NCBI GenBank assembly: GCA_964587155.1 | Contig: CAZPKF010000005.1 | Coordinates: 80,614 to 144,613, forward strand | Origin: Hallerella sp964587155 | GTDB taxonomy: Bacteria > Fibrobacterota > Fibrobacteria > Fibrobacterales > Fibrobacteraceae | DNA length: 64,000 nucleotides | Direction of reading: 5' to 3' | Part shown: piece by piece, positions 8,137 to 17,316 of the stretch | How the letters are laid out: every line of letters begins with the position of its first letter | Position numbering within the stretch: the stretch's first letter is position 1 | Notes under the pieces: generated by a model | Told to the model about the DNA's origin: nothing | The model's database searches: none | Seen by the model: the letters and a program-made list of their open reading frames with translations, nothing else | Program-made: the position numbers and the translations under genes

Positions 8137-9282
8137 TTATCCATCCAGCCTTAATGTCAACACTTTGCCGATATAGTCTTTGATTTTCTTTTCAAAACAA
8201 GCCACATTCTTTGATTGCTGAACGATGATTTCCGGATGATAAAAACCGGCGACAGCAACAGCAGATTCCGCCACCGAGTCAAAAGTCCTTTTATCAAACG
8301 GAATATCAAAATTCCCCATCCAATAGGGAACGTCTGCAAAGCGTTTAAAACAATCCACATAACAATAATACGGGAGCTTTTGCGGATCCACATCGACGGC
8401 GTTCGTCGTCCGTTTTTTCAAAAAGGTCCGGCTGCGTTTCAACGCATTGATGTCTCGCAACGTATAAAAGAGAATTTCTGGATTGTAGCGATTCTTTCCA
8501 GGATATTTCTCGACAAAATCCGAAACGTAATCCCAATCCGAAAGCGAAAAAACGGAGCCTTCGACAGTCCGAAATTTTGTTTTCCAGACGGCATCAAATC
8601 GAAGTCCGCAGCCCGGCGTTCTTTTGTAGAGCGCAACAACGACCGGGAATCCGTTCACCGTAGAAGTCCCCGTAAATTCCCGACTGTCGAATACGACGTG
8701 TTCCAACAGGGAATAGTTTTCAAAAAAAGTTCTCGCCGCTTTGAAATTCGCCCTTTTTATCAGATAGGAAAGCGGATGTAAAACCGCCGCATAATCCGCA
8801 TTCAATTTGTCGTATGATTTCAAAAAGGAAATTCCGAAATCCCGCGAACGAAGGTCCGCATCCATTTGAAAATCGCTGCGCTTTATCCGATGATTGATTT
8901 GGGATGTAACGTCATTATAGGGAGGATTCCCCACGACAACAAGAGTTTCTCCATCCCGGATTTTGAACTTGCCCCGAGATACTTCGAAAAGGGCGTTTTC
9001 GTTGAATGTTTCAACTTCTGGAAAAACGCGGTTGACCGTCTCCACAGCGACCGGGTCTGCGTCGTTTCCCACATACCGATTTCCGGGCAGGGACTCTTGC
9101 AGTTCAAAGAACGCCCCGTATCCGCATGAGCTGTCCAGAACCGCATTCCCGGATAACAGCCCATATCGAATCAGCCAATCCCGGACGATTAAAACGTATT
9201 TTTTCGGCGTGTAAAAACTTCCCCGGTTAATCCGTTCCTCTGCATCGAGGTGAGACTGTGCGTGAATCTCCGTTTTTCCCAA
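8137..9282 (-). CDS. N6-adenine DNA methyltransferase
   Basis: About 381 residues. It contains a SAM-binding motif (VLDSSCGYGAFF, near residue 45) and the amino-methyltransferase catalytic motif NPPYND (near residue 120), preceded by RGSFYTPKKYV, typical of gamma-class type II adenine methylases. The C-terminal half would hold the target-recognition region. It transfers a methyl group from SAM to adenine in a specific DNA site. I chose TTG at 9282, with AGGAG five bases upstream and starting just after the GH57 stop; a TTG at 9312 would overlap that gene. No restriction endonuclease gene is adjacent, so it is probably an orphan methylase or carries an unrecognised partner. Confidence 0.85.
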   Translation of the reverse strand: MGKTEIHAQSHLDAEERINRGSFYTPKKYVLIVRDWLIRYGLLSGNAVLDSSCGYGAFFELQESLPGNRYVGNDADPVAVETVNRVFPEVETFNENALFEVSRGKFKIRDGETLVVVGNPPYNDVTSQINHRIKRSDFQMDADLRSRDFGISFLKSYDKLNADYAAVLHPLSYLIKRANFKAARTFFENYSLLEHVVFDSREFTGTSTVNGFPVVVALYKRTPGCGLRFDAVWKTKFRTVEGSVFSLSDWDYVSDFVEKYPGKNRYNPEILFYTLRDINALKRSRTFLKKRTTNAVDVDPQKLPYYCYVDCFKRFADVPYWMGNFDIPFDKRTFDSVAESAVAVAGFYHPEIIVQQSKNVACFEKKIKDYIGKVLTLRLDG

Positions 9283-9283
9283 T

Positions 9284-11719
9284 TCAGCTCCTGTCCGCCG
9301 CTCTTCGTTCAAAGTTCAACCAGTCAAACATCGGCAACAGGGCACGGTTCCCTGGATTTTCCGTATCGGCAATATACTTTTGATAACTGGGGAAGACCTG
9401 GTTTTCAAGAGATGTTTTATCGATGTTCAAATTGAGCCAACCCGCCATTGATATCAGTCCCGTGATATGCTTGACAACATTCTCTTCGCAATTTGCGGAT
9501 GCCATTTCAATCAATTCCGAAAGTTTTTTATGGAACATTCGGCCTGTGCCGCCAAACGAGAAATGCGTCCGCAATTCGGTTGCTTCGTCCACCAAAAGGC
9601 GAACGTTTTCCAACAATTTTTCATCGTGCCCCTTCAAATACTCAAGGGCCATTTCGTGAATTTTCGCATTGATTTCCAAAGAAAGCGCCTTGCGCATCGT
9701 ATCCGTGAGCGTGTGATCCTGATCGGCAAGAGAGTCTATTGAAAGACCGTGCGAAAGGGCAAAGCCGTTGAACGCCTTGGTGACTTCTTCTAACCGAGAG
9801 TGCGTCAACAGCTGATTGATATGGCGCAAAGAATCGCTTATCAAATGCCGCATCCGCACGATATACGCAGTCGGGAATAAATTTTTCAATTCTGCAATCG
9901 AAACATCCGGATTGTCGACAAACGAAACCGAAGACGGTTCCACTCCGCTGAAAACCACCGCAACAATTCGCCCCATTTTATCGTTGATGACAAGAATCGT
10001 CGCTTCGGTGCGTTCTGCGATATCCGCGTCATCAAAGACGACTTCTACAATCGTTTCATTTTTCCGCGAGCCGACAACGTGCGCCACCATCCGGGAATCC
10101 ACTTTTGACGGGTCTTCGAATTTATCAAGTCCCATGTGAAGGACGATGGCCCTTTCCGCCAAAAGTTTCAAGGCCACGGGCATATCGGGCATCGCATAGC
10201 GGACAAAAACTTCTGTTCCGCTCCAGTGGTGTTCATTCGACTGAGCACGGCCAAGAATGCTCATGAACTGATCCCGCAACGGGTGATTGATGGGTAGGAA
10301 CGGGCGCAAAAGCTCCATGGCGCGTTCCGCATAACGCATATTTTGTACGGGTTCAAGGCCTTCGATGTCGTTGAAGAACCAACCGCAGCTCGTGAATGAG
10401 AACAGACAGAATTTTTGAATTTCCAACAAACGAATCGCTGTCGCACGGGCTCTAGAATCATCTGGATTTTTCAAAATATCACGGAGAAATTTGTCTTTGC
10501 GTGAGCCGTCTTCGGGCTTCACCAAAACATCGACATAACGGTTTCGCGCATTCCAAGGATTCACTTTTGAAATTTTTTCAAATTCGCGGAGGAAAACATC
10601 ATCGGCAAATTTTTTCAAATAGTTCATGGCATCCCGGAGAGGCGTTCTCCACTTTTGATTCCAGTCGGGGCCGCCACCTGTCGAGCACCCGCAATCGCGA
10701 TACCAACGACCAACTCCATGCGCACAGCTCCAAGCGCAACCTTCCGAATGGACGTTTTTCAATTTGACTTCGTATTGCGGCGGAAAATGCTCGCGGAACC
10801 AGCCAAAGTTCACAGGCACCATATCGTGTTCTGGCGCATAATGGTTAAACAGCCAAGCAGCGCACATATCACCAAACGGTTCATGGTGCCCATAAGATTC
10901 ACCATCCGTTCCAATACTCACCAGCTGAGGCTCATCACGATTTGGATCAAACGCGTCTTGAATCCGCTTTCCAAATACATTCGCATCGCGGAGAAGATGT
11001 TCAAAACCCACCGCACTTGAAAGCCATGGATTGTAAAAGAACACGTCCAAATAGCCGTCACAAATTTTGTTTCCTTCGGCATCTACCGGGAATATGCGGT
11101 ATGGCCGCGTCGTATCGATATCCGTATTTTCGCAGCCTTTCCAATCCTTTCCTCCGATAGGACGAAAACTTTCCGCCTGCGTCGGAGAAAGAATGGTGAA
11201 CTGGATTCCTTCGCGGATAAGATCCACGACTACATCCATATTGATGGCTGTTTCTGCAAGCCACATCGCTTCGGGCTTTCTTCCAAAATGCGATTCAAAA
11301 TCGGCAATTCCCCAACGAATTTGAGTGATGCGATCTTGCGGAGACGCCAACGGCATGATGATATGGTTATAAACTTGCGCAATCGCATTCCCGTGACCAA
11401 GGCGCTTCAACGTTTTCGCATCGGCTTCTTGGATTCGGCGATAAGTGTCCGGCAAATGAGTGCGAATCCAACCCATCAAAGTGGGTCCCATGTTGAAACT
11501 CATGTATTCGTAATTGTTGACAATATTCTGAATGCGACCAGAACCGGAAAGGATTCGACTTGCGGCGTTGGGGCTGTAACACTGAGCCGCGATTCGGTCA
11601 TTCCAATCGTGAAACGGTGAGGCGCTCGGTTGATTTTCAATTTCCCCAGTCCAGGGATTTTCACGAGGCGGCTGATAAAAGTGTCCGTGAATTGCAAAAT
11701 AAAGCGGTTGTTTTGCCAT
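9284..11719 (-). CDS. Glycoside hydrolase family 57 protein with DUF3536-type C-terminus
   Basis: 811 residues, no signal peptide, so probably cytosolic. The N-terminal half is a GH57 barrel: IHGHFYQPPRENPW at the start, WLAETA near residue 152 (nucleophile Glu expected here) and IGTDGESYGHHE near 269 (acid Asp expected here). The C-terminal half matches the long family members with a DUF3536-type extension. GH57 enzymes act on alpha-glucans (amylase, amylopullulanase, branching enzyme); a role in glycogen turnover is an inference. Its stop almost touches the methyltransferase start. The start codon has little ribosome-binding sequence. Confidence 0.9.
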   Translation of the reverse strand: MAKQPLYFAIHGHFYQPPRENPWTGEIENQPSASPFHDWNDRIAAQCYSPNAASRILSGSGRIQNIVNNYEYMSFNMGPTLMGWIRTHLPDTYRRIQEADAKTLKRLGHGNAIAQVYNHIIMPLASPQDRITQIRWGIADFESHFGRKPEAMWLAETAINMDVVVDLIREGIQFTILSPTQAESFRPIGGKDWKGCENTDIDTTRPYRIFPVDAEGNKICDGYLDVFFYNPWLSSAVGFEHLLRDANVFGKRIQDAFDPNRDEPQLVSIGTDGESYGHHEPFGDMCAAWLFNHYAPEHDMVPVNFGWFREHFPPQYEVKLKNVHSEGCAWSCAHGVGRWYRDCGCSTGGGPDWNQKWRTPLRDAMNYLKKFADDVFLREFEKISKVNPWNARNRYVDVLVKPEDGSRKDKFLRDILKNPDDSRARATAIRLLEIQKFCLFSFTSCGWFFNDIEGLEPVQNMRYAERAMELLRPFLPINHPLRDQFMSILGRAQSNEHHWSGTEVFVRYAMPDMPVALKLLAERAIVLHMGLDKFEDPSKVDSRMVAHVVGSRKNETIVEVVFDDADIAERTEATILVINDKMGRIVAVVFSGVEPSSVSFVDNPDVSIAELKNLFPTAYIVRMRHLISDSLRHINQLLTHSRLEEVTKAFNGFALSHGLSIDSLADQDHTLTDTMRKALSLEINAKIHEMALEYLKGHDEKLLENVRLLVDEATELRTHFSFGGTGRMFHKKLSELIEMASANCEENVVKHITGLISMAGWLNLNIDKTSLENQVFPSYQKYIADTENPGNRALLPMFDWLNFERRAADRS

Positions 11720-11748
11720 GTTGTTAATTATTCCGTAATCTAAAGTTG

Positions 11749-12795
11749 TTAAAGAATCAGCATACCGTCACCGTAACTGAACAGGTGAAGTCCGTGTTCA
11801 ACGGCATAATGGTAAGCGGCAAGAGTTTTTTCCCGCCCGTAAAAAGCGGCCACGAGAAGAATAAGTGAACTTTTCGGCCAATGAAAATTTGTCAGGATGC
11901 CGTTCGCAATTTTATAACGGTACCCCGGATAAAAGAAGGCGTGCGTAATTCCCGTTTGCGCCTTGAGCGTCCCATCTTCGGCAGCCACCGTTTCAATGAC
12001 GCGGGTACTTGTCGTGCCAATGGGAACAATGCGCCCGCCCGCCTTGCGGGATTCGTTGATGAGTTCCGCATTTTCTTCGGTCAGTTCGTAGTGTTCTCCG
12101 TGCATCTGGTGATTCCGAAAATCTTCTTCCGAAATATTCTGGAATGTTCCCGGTCCAACATGGAGAGTCACTTCGGCGACTTTTACACCCTTCGCTTTCA
12201 AATCGGAAAGCATTTGCTCGCTGAAATGCAAACTGGCCGTCGGAGCTGCGACCGCACCATTGTATTTGGCGAAAATAGTCTGATACGCTTTTTTGTCTTC
12301 TTCATCGTCAGGGCGATTGATATACGGCGGAAGTGGAACATGCCCTTGCCGGTTCATCACAGCTTCAAGTTCCACGGGTGTCACGTCAAAGCGCAGAATG
12401 CGCGCACCATCCGGATTCACACCCTCTACCCACACGCGGACTCCGGCAATTTCAAGTTCCCTGCCAACAGGGAACGCTTTCCCGGGGCGCACCCAGGCTT
12501 CCCACCGCGCCTTTCCCTCTTCACTGGGGAAAAGCGTTTGCACCAACAAAATTTCCACCTGGCCACCGTGCAACGTATGTCCAAACAGCCGCGCAGGAAT
12601 CACTTTGGTGTTGTTCACCACGATGCAATCCCCGGAGCGGAAAAAATCAACCATCCGGGCAGCCGGAACTATTTCAAGCGGGCCGCCGTCTTGAGGACAA
12701 TGCAAAATGTTGGTTTTGCCTTTTCCCGGAGAACGCGTTGCAATCAACTCTTTGGGAAATTCAAATGAATAGTCGGAAAGTCGATTCGAAATCAT
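11749..12795 (-). CDS. queA: tRNA preQ1(34) S-adenosylmethionine ribosyltransferase-isomerase
   Basis: 348 residues. QueA transfers and isomerises the ribosyl part of SAM onto preQ1 in the wobble position of tRNAs, giving epoxyqueuosine. Diagnostic segments are DYSFEFPKELIATRSP, CIVVNNTKVIPARLFG, the LHVGPGTFQ box, GTTSTRVIE and TNFHWPKSSLILLVAAF. Its ATG overlaps the stop of the WYL regulator by four bases, so the two are co-translated. Other queuosine genes are not in the window. Confidence 0.97.
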   Translation of the reverse strand: MISNRLSDYSFEFPKELIATRSPGKGKTNILHCPQDGGPLEIVPAARMVDFFRSGDCIVVNNTKVIPARLFGHTLHGGQVEILLVQTLFPSEEGKARWEAWVRPGKAFPVGRELEIAGVRVWVEGVNPDGARILRFDVTPVELEAVMNRQGHVPLPPYINRPDDEEDKKAYQTIFAKYNGAVAAPTASLHFSEQMLSDLKAKGVKVAEVTLHVGPGTFQNISEEDFRNHQMHGEHYELTEENAELINESRKAGGRIVPIGTTSTRVIETVAAEDGTLKAQTGITHAFFYPGYRYKIANGILTNFHWPKSSLILLVAAFYGREKTLAAYHYAVEHGLHLFSYGDGMLIL

Positions 12796-13775
12796 AACGC
12801 CTTCACCGATTTTTCAAGCATCGCCCGCAATTCTTTTTTGAGATTTTCGGGCTCGTTAATTTTGACAAACGGCAACACGCCTAATAGCCAGCTGCGGAAA
12901 TCGGGAGTATCAAAAATGGAAAGTTCGACAACCATCGGATTTTGCTGCCGGAATTTCACCGGAGGATTAAAATGCGCTTCGTGGAATTGCGCCATCAACC
13001 ACGGATCTTCTACGGTCATCACCAATTTGATTTTCGGATAATTGTTTTCGTTTGAAATTCCGATGAACTTTCCAAAACAGTTGAGGTAAAGTTTTTTGTA
13101 GTCAAATTCAACCGGCGGAAAATACGTTCCCGTCTTATGGAAATTTTTAATCCGTCTCACAGCGAACAGTTTAATTTGCTCTCCAACCTTTCCCACCAAA
13201 TAAAGAGTGTCTATCCGCAAAATAATTTTAAGCGGGCACACTTCCCATTTTTCTTCTTTGGAATCCCGGGCCGCTTTGTAAGTCACGTTCAATTTGGCGC
13301 GCAATTTGATGGCATCCAAAAGTTTGTCAACATTGGAATCGCGATCCGGACGGCGTTCGTCATATTCCGAAAAAGGTCCCAAGTCAAAAATGAAATCTTC
13401 ATCAAGATTCATCGCCCGGCTCACCAACTCCGTGTCAGAGGTTGAGTCTCCGGATAGAAAACGGACAGCCCGTTCAAGATGTTTTCCGTGAAGCGCAGAA
13501 ATACCCGTGCGTTCCAAAACTTTTTGCACAGACTTGAGCCCACGAATAATCGCATCGGGCCGCTTTGCCGCCATCGGATGCAAAAAGTATCGTTTTGGAG
13601 AAGTCTTTTCAATTTGAAGCCCACAATCTTCCGCTTTGAGGACTTCGAGATACCTGTAAATAGAACGCTGATTGCAATTCATATAATCGGCGAGTTCCGA
13701 AAGCGTCGCGGACCGATTGGGCGGACTGAGGCGATTTTTCAATTCATTTAATTTTTTGTAAGTTGATTTGGCCAT
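12792..13775 (-). CDS. WYL-domain HTH transcriptional regulator
   Basis: 327 residues. An N-terminal HTH (SATLSELADYMNCNQRSIYRYLEVL, about residues 22-46, split by normal helix spacing) resembles DeoR/HTH-11 type. The middle and C-terminus form a WYL-type sensor region and WCX tail. Such proteins regulate DNA repair, phage defence or nutrient genes by binding nucleotides or ssDNA; the target here is unknown. A strong ribosome-binding site (AGGAGG) precedes ATG 13775. The start lies inside the end of the zinc-ribbon/BON gene, and the stop overlaps queA, so it sits in a four-gene run with gltX. Confidence 0.85.
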   Translation of the reverse strand: MAKSTYKKLNELKNRLSPPNRSATLSELADYMNCNQRSIYRYLEVLKAEDCGLQIEKTSPKRYFLHPMAAKRPDAIIRGLKSVQKVLERTGISALHGKHLERAVRFLSGDSTSDTELVSRAMNLDEDFIFDLGPFSEYDERRPDRDSNVDKLLDAIKLRAKLNVTYKAARDSKEEKWEVCPLKIILRIDTLYLVGKVGEQIKLFAVRRIKNFHKTGTYFPPVEFDYKKLYLNCFGKFIGISNENNYPKIKLVMTVEDPWLMAQFHEAHFNPPVKFRQQNPMVVELSIFDTPDFRSWLLGVLPFVKINEPENLKKELRAMLEKSVKAL

Positions 13776-15034
13776 TCAGCCCTCCTATCCGTTTCCACGC
13801 GCAGACGGGTCGAAACTTTCACCCCTTTAGCAGCCCGGATAACGGCGATGTTGAACAAACTTTTTTGCAACACGTTTTCCACGCAACCTTCCACGACAAT
13901 GCCATCCTCAAGCGGAATCACATGGTAACGATATTTGGAATATTTGGGATTTTCCGCCAAGACTTTTTTCAACATCTCGGCGCGTTTCACCATTTCCGCC
14001 GGCGGTTCTGGAACTTCTTCTAGTTCAAGGGAGATGTCGTTCAACCCTTCCATTTGGCAAAGGCGTTCCCGAATTTTTTCCGGACTTTTCCCGGCAAGGC
14101 AATAAGCGTTGACAGTCATCGCTCCGCTAGAAACAGAAACTTCATAATTGAACAGGGGCGATTCCGCCGATTCCAAAATGCGCAGCGCTTGATTTCGCAA
14201 ATCCGCATCGGGAACAACGATGCCGTCGACGTTCACCTGCAACAGGTCGATGACTCCGCGAAACTCCTGCAGATTATTCACTTCGCGAATAATTTTTTCC
14301 TTGTCCAAATAACGCGGAACCGCACCGTAAACGTAGGCTATATTGTGAACGACATTCGATTTGACTCCAGCCAAAAGTTTTGGATCCAATAGAGACAGTT
14401 TTTCGTTCAAACGGCAAAGCAAAACCGAATCGGGAAGCGGCTGGTTTTCTTCCGGCAACGTGATGAATAGAATTTTTCCATTTTCCAATTGCACAACCCG
14501 CTTTTCCAAATCGCCGTCCACGACTGTTCCTACAACCGTTCCAAGTGACTTGCGGAGAACATGGTAAACCGGATCCCCCAAAAGAGTCTGTCCGATTTGC
14601 GCAGGAAGCAAGCGATATCCCATAGGCGCCGCGACATCAAATTGGGAAAGCGCCAGTCGGGTAAATTTTTCCGAGCGGCCTTCCCCAAAATTCACCACAA
14701 CAACATCTTCTTCATTTGTTTTGTAAACGGCATCAATCTTCCCCGGACGGGATTTTCCATCCACATAAAGCCAGTCACCCGGGGAAAGTCTGCTCCGACT
14801 CAACAGTTTTGCGTAGTCTTCATTTTGCCGCAAGTCTCCAAAGTAAATCTCTTTTGAGAAAACGGCAAAAAACGATTCGCAAACGCTGCATTGGCAAACA
14901 AGCGGAATATCCGGGGATATTTCTCCGCGGACGGAAAACGGCTCTTTGGACAGAACACCATGAGACGTTATTGCACGGCATTCCACACAATAAAGTTTTT
15001 TTTCCAAAATCCGATGTTTCCAAAACCGGAGCAT
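13748..15034 (-). CDS. Zinc-ribbon and BON-domain protein of unknown function
   Basis: 428 residues with no signal peptide. The N-terminus has a CxxC (16, 19) and a CxCxxC (47-52), consistent with a zinc ribbon. A beta-rich central part (about 80-230) mentions no known fold to me. Two repeated units in the C-terminal part (about 250-330 and 350-420) have the alternation of BON (OsmY/nodulation) domains, for example NVDGIVVPDADLRNQALRIL and IPLEDGIVVEGCVENVLQK. BON domains usually bind membranes or ligands in periplasmic proteins, so a cytosolic zinc-ribbon fusion is unusual. Located eight bases after gltX and overlapping the WYL gene. Confidence 0.6.
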   Translation of the reverse strand: MLRFWKHRILEKKLYCVECRAITSHGVLSKEPFSVRGEISPDIPLVCQCSVCESFFAVFSKEIYFGDLRQNEDYAKLLSRSRLSPGDWLYVDGKSRPGKIDAVYKTNEEDVVVVNFGEGRSEKFTRLALSQFDVAAPMGYRLLPAQIGQTLLGDPVYHVLRKSLGTVVGTVVDGDLEKRVVQLENGKILFITLPEENQPLPDSVLLCRLNEKLSLLDPKLLAGVKSNVVHNIAYVYGAVPRYLDKEKIIREVNNLQEFRGVIDLLQVNVDGIVVPDADLRNQALRILESAESPLFNYEVSVSSGAMTVNAYCLAGKSPEKIRERLCQMEGLNDISLELEEVPEPPAEMVKRAEMLKKVLAENPKYSKYRYHVIPLEDGIVVEGCVENVLQKSLFNIAVIRAAKGVKVSTRLRVETDRRAEWPNQLTKN

Positions 15035-15041
15035 TTGATTT

Positions 15042-16511
15042 TTACGCCTGCATTAAAGGTTCTGCGACATCGATGCGGCGAAGAGTTTCTTCCTTTCCCA
15101 CAACTTCGAAAAGTTCCCACAGTCCAGGTCCAGCTGTAACACCGGACACCGCCAAACGAACGGCTCCGACCAAATCGCCCAATTTGCAGGAACGCTTTTC
15201 GGTAAGCGACAAGAACCCCTTTTCAATCGCCGCCGCCGAAAATGGTTCCACAGTCGCAAGCATTTCTCGAACGGCATGGGCAATTTCCCGACTTCCCGCC
15301 CCCCAATGCTTGCGCATTCCCTTTTCGTCATACGTTTCTGGAGCCCGGAAAAAGTACACAGCCATTTCGGCGAGATCCTTCAAGAAATGCGTACGCGGTT
15401 TCAAAAGTTCCACAATTTCGTTCAAACGCTCCGGGGATTCTTCTGCAACAGAAATGCCCATTTTTTCAAGGCCTTCGGTCATTTCCGTCAAAAGAGTCTC
15501 GTTCGGAGTCGTGTGGATGTGTTGCATGTTCATCCACTGCAATTTTTTCACATCGAATTTCACCGCCGTCGGGTGAATGCTTTCCAATTTGAACGCTTGG
15601 ATCATTTCATCCAAAGACATCACCTCGCGGTCATCTCCAGGATTCCATCCCAAAAGGGCTAAATAATTGACCAGCGTTTCTGGCAAATATCCCAAATCGC
15701 GGAACTCACCGACAGAAGCCGCCCCATTGCGTTTGGAAAGTTTTCCACCATTCTTGGAATCCAGGATAACCGGCAAATGGCACCAAACAGGAGGTTCCCA
15801 ACCAAAAGCCTGATAAAGCAAAACATGCTTGGGCGTAGAACTAATCCATTCGTCACCGCGCAAAACATGAGTCGTTCCCATCAAATGATCGTCTACGACA
15901 CTTGCAAAATGATACGTGGGGAATCCATCGCGCTTGATAAGCACCAGATCGTCGAGGACTTCATTTTTGTATTCAATATGCCCGCGGATTAAATCGTCGA
16001 ACCCCGTCACGCCCGTTTCCGGAATTTTAAAACGGATAACAGCCTTTTCTCCGGCCCGAATACGCGCTTCCGCTTCTTCACGAGAAATTCCGCGGCAATG
16101 CCTGTCGTAACCCGTTTCCGGCGCCCCTGCTTTTTTCTGCGCAACGCGAACTTCGTTCAAACGTTCTTCGGAACAGAAACAATAATAAGCGAGTCCCGCA
16201 TCCAACAGCTTTTGGATTTCGCGGTGATAAATATCCAAACGTTCGCTTTGAAAATAAGGGCCGCAGTCCCCTTCGACTCCGGGACCTTCGTCCCATTGAA
16301 GGCCTAACCACTTCAAATCGCGCATCAAATCTTTGAGCGCCTCTTCGTTATAACGTTTGCGGTCCGTATCTTCGATTCGCAAATAAAATGTTCCACCCGT
16401 CGCCTTGGCAAAGAAGTAATTGTAAATCGCCGTCCGGGCGCCGCCGACATGAAGATAACCCGTTGGGCTAGGAGCAAAGCGTACTCTGACTTTACGCGTA
16501 GATTCTGACAT
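15042..16511 (-). CDS. gltX: Glutamyl-tRNA synthetase
   Basis: 489 residues, class I synthetase charging tRNA-Glu. RFAPSPTGYLHVGGARTA near residue 10 contains the HIGH-type motif (HVGG) and KLSKRNGAASV carries the KMSKS-type loop. A CFC/C cluster (YCFCSEERL and DRHCRG) matches the zinc-binding insertion of this group. The ATG at 16511 has GAGG upstream and begins MSESTRKVRVRFAPS; a longer in-frame start at 16610 would add 33 unrelated residues. Divergent from rubrerythrin across 229 bases. Confidence 0.97.
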   Translation of the reverse strand: MSESTRKVRVRFAPSPTGYLHVGGARTAIYNYFFAKATGGTFYLRIEDTDRKRYNEEALKDLMRDLKWLGLQWDEGPGVEGDCGPYFQSERLDIYHREIQKLLDAGLAYYCFCSEERLNEVRVAQKKAGAPETGYDRHCRGISREEAEARIRAGEKAVIRFKIPETGVTGFDDLIRGHIEYKNEVLDDLVLIKRDGFPTYHFASVVDDHLMGTTHVLRGDEWISSTPKHVLLYQAFGWEPPVWCHLPVILDSKNGGKLSKRNGAASVGEFRDLGYLPETLVNYLALLGWNPGDDREVMSLDEMIQAFKLESIHPTAVKFDVKKLQWMNMQHIHTTPNETLLTEMTEGLEKMGISVAEESPERLNEIVELLKPRTHFLKDLAEMAVYFFRAPETYDEKGMRKHWGAGSREIAHAVREMLATVEPFSAAAIEKGFLSLTEKRSCKLGDLVGAVRLAVSGVTAGPGLWELFEVVGKEETLRRIDVAEPLMQA

Positions 16512-16654
16512 ATAAACCTCTAAATGCGAAAACTTCCATTTTTCACAAAATAGTTTTTTGCATGGGCCATCCTTTTTAACAAACGCTAAAAATGTCAAGA
16601 AATGACACAAACGCTTTGGTTGAGAAAAAAATCTTCATTTTTTCAAAAAAGCTC

Positions 16655-16697
16655 TTGACAAAACTTTATAACAATTATAACTTTATAACAGTTACAA
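16655..16697 (+). promoter_or_regulatory. Rubrerythrin promoter with tandem PerR boxes
   Basis: A -35 element TTGACA (16655-16660) is followed at a 15-base spacing by TATAAC (16676-16681). Overlapping it is TTATAACAATTATAA (16666-16680), which matches the PerR box TTATAATNATTATAA at all defined positions but one. A second weaker copy, TTATAACAGTTACAA, lies at 16683-16697 (three mismatches). A repressor bound here would block the promoter; perR itself lies downstream. Confidence 0.75.
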
Positions 16698-16740
16698 CTT
16701 GTGGTTCACAGAGCAAGTCTGATAACAAGGAGACAATTTT

Positions 16741-17289
16741 ATGAAACTTTGGATCTGTTCCGTCTGCGGTTACGCCTCTTTCAGCCCCGAGCCGCCCGAA
16801 TTCTGCCCGCAATGCAAAGCACCCAAATCCAAATTTCAATTAAAAGAAGATACAGCAACCAAATGGGCCGACGAGCACCGGATTGGCGTTGCCCAGGGTC
16901 TTGACGAAGAAATCGTTCAGGGCCTTCGTGAAAATTTTGCCGGAGAATGCTCCGAAGTCGGTATGTACTTGGCCATGAGCCGTCAAGCAGACCGCGAAGG
17001 CTATCCAGAAGTCGCCGAAGCTTACAAGCGCATCGCTTTTGAAGAAGCGGAACACGCAGCCAAATTCGCCGAACTCTTGGGAGAAGTCGTTTTCCCAGAC
17101 ACCAAAAAGAACCTTTCTCTCCGCGTTGCCGCCGAAGCGGGCGCTACCGAAGGGAAGCTCCAAATCGCCAAGCGCGCCAAGGAGTTGGGATACGACGCCA
17201 TCCACGATACGGTGCACGAAATGTGCAAAGACGAAGCTCGCCACGGATGCGCTTTCGCCGGACTTCTCAACCGTTATTTTTCCAAATAA
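16741..17289 (+). CDS. rbr: Reverse rubrerythrin
   Basis: 182 residues. The N-terminus is a rubredoxin domain (CSVCGY at 6-9 and CPQC at 22-25, binding one Fe), followed by a ferritin-like four-helix domain with ligand Glu/His motifs (ENFAGECSEVGMYL, FEEAEHAAKFAEL, CKDEARHG). This domain order is the 'reverse' arrangement found in anaerobes. Rubrerythrins reduce hydrogen peroxide to water with electrons from NAD(P)H through rubredoxin-type carriers. It follows a PerR-box promoter and has an AAGGAG ribosome-binding site. Cotranscription with perR is likely, although a hairpin lies between. Confidence 0.95.
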   Translation: MKLWICSVCGYASFSPEPPEFCPQCKAPKSKFQLKEDTATKWADEHRIGVAQGLDEEIVQGLRENFAGECSEVGMYLAMSRQADREGYPEVAEAYKRIAFEEAEHAAKFAELLGEVVFPDTKKNLSLRVAAEAGATEGKLQIAKRAKELGYDAIHDTVHEMCKDEARHGCAFAGLLNRYFSK

Positions 17290-17293
17290 ACAC

Positions 17294-17313
17294 GGGCGGA
17301 TTTCCGCCCTTTT
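17294..17313 (+). terminator. Hairpin with T run between rbr and perR (attenuator)
   Basis: GGGCGG (17294-17299) pairs with CCGCCC (17304-17309) around a 4-base loop and is followed by TTTT. It lies four bases after the rbr stop and ends just before the perR start, so it likely terminates most rbr transcripts and lets a fraction read through into perR. Confidence 0.65.
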
Positions 17314-17316
17314 CTT

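Noticed and set aside
17294..17313. Full terminator isolating perR
   Set aside because: The stem is short and no separate perR promoter is visible, so an attenuator with read-through is the better reading.
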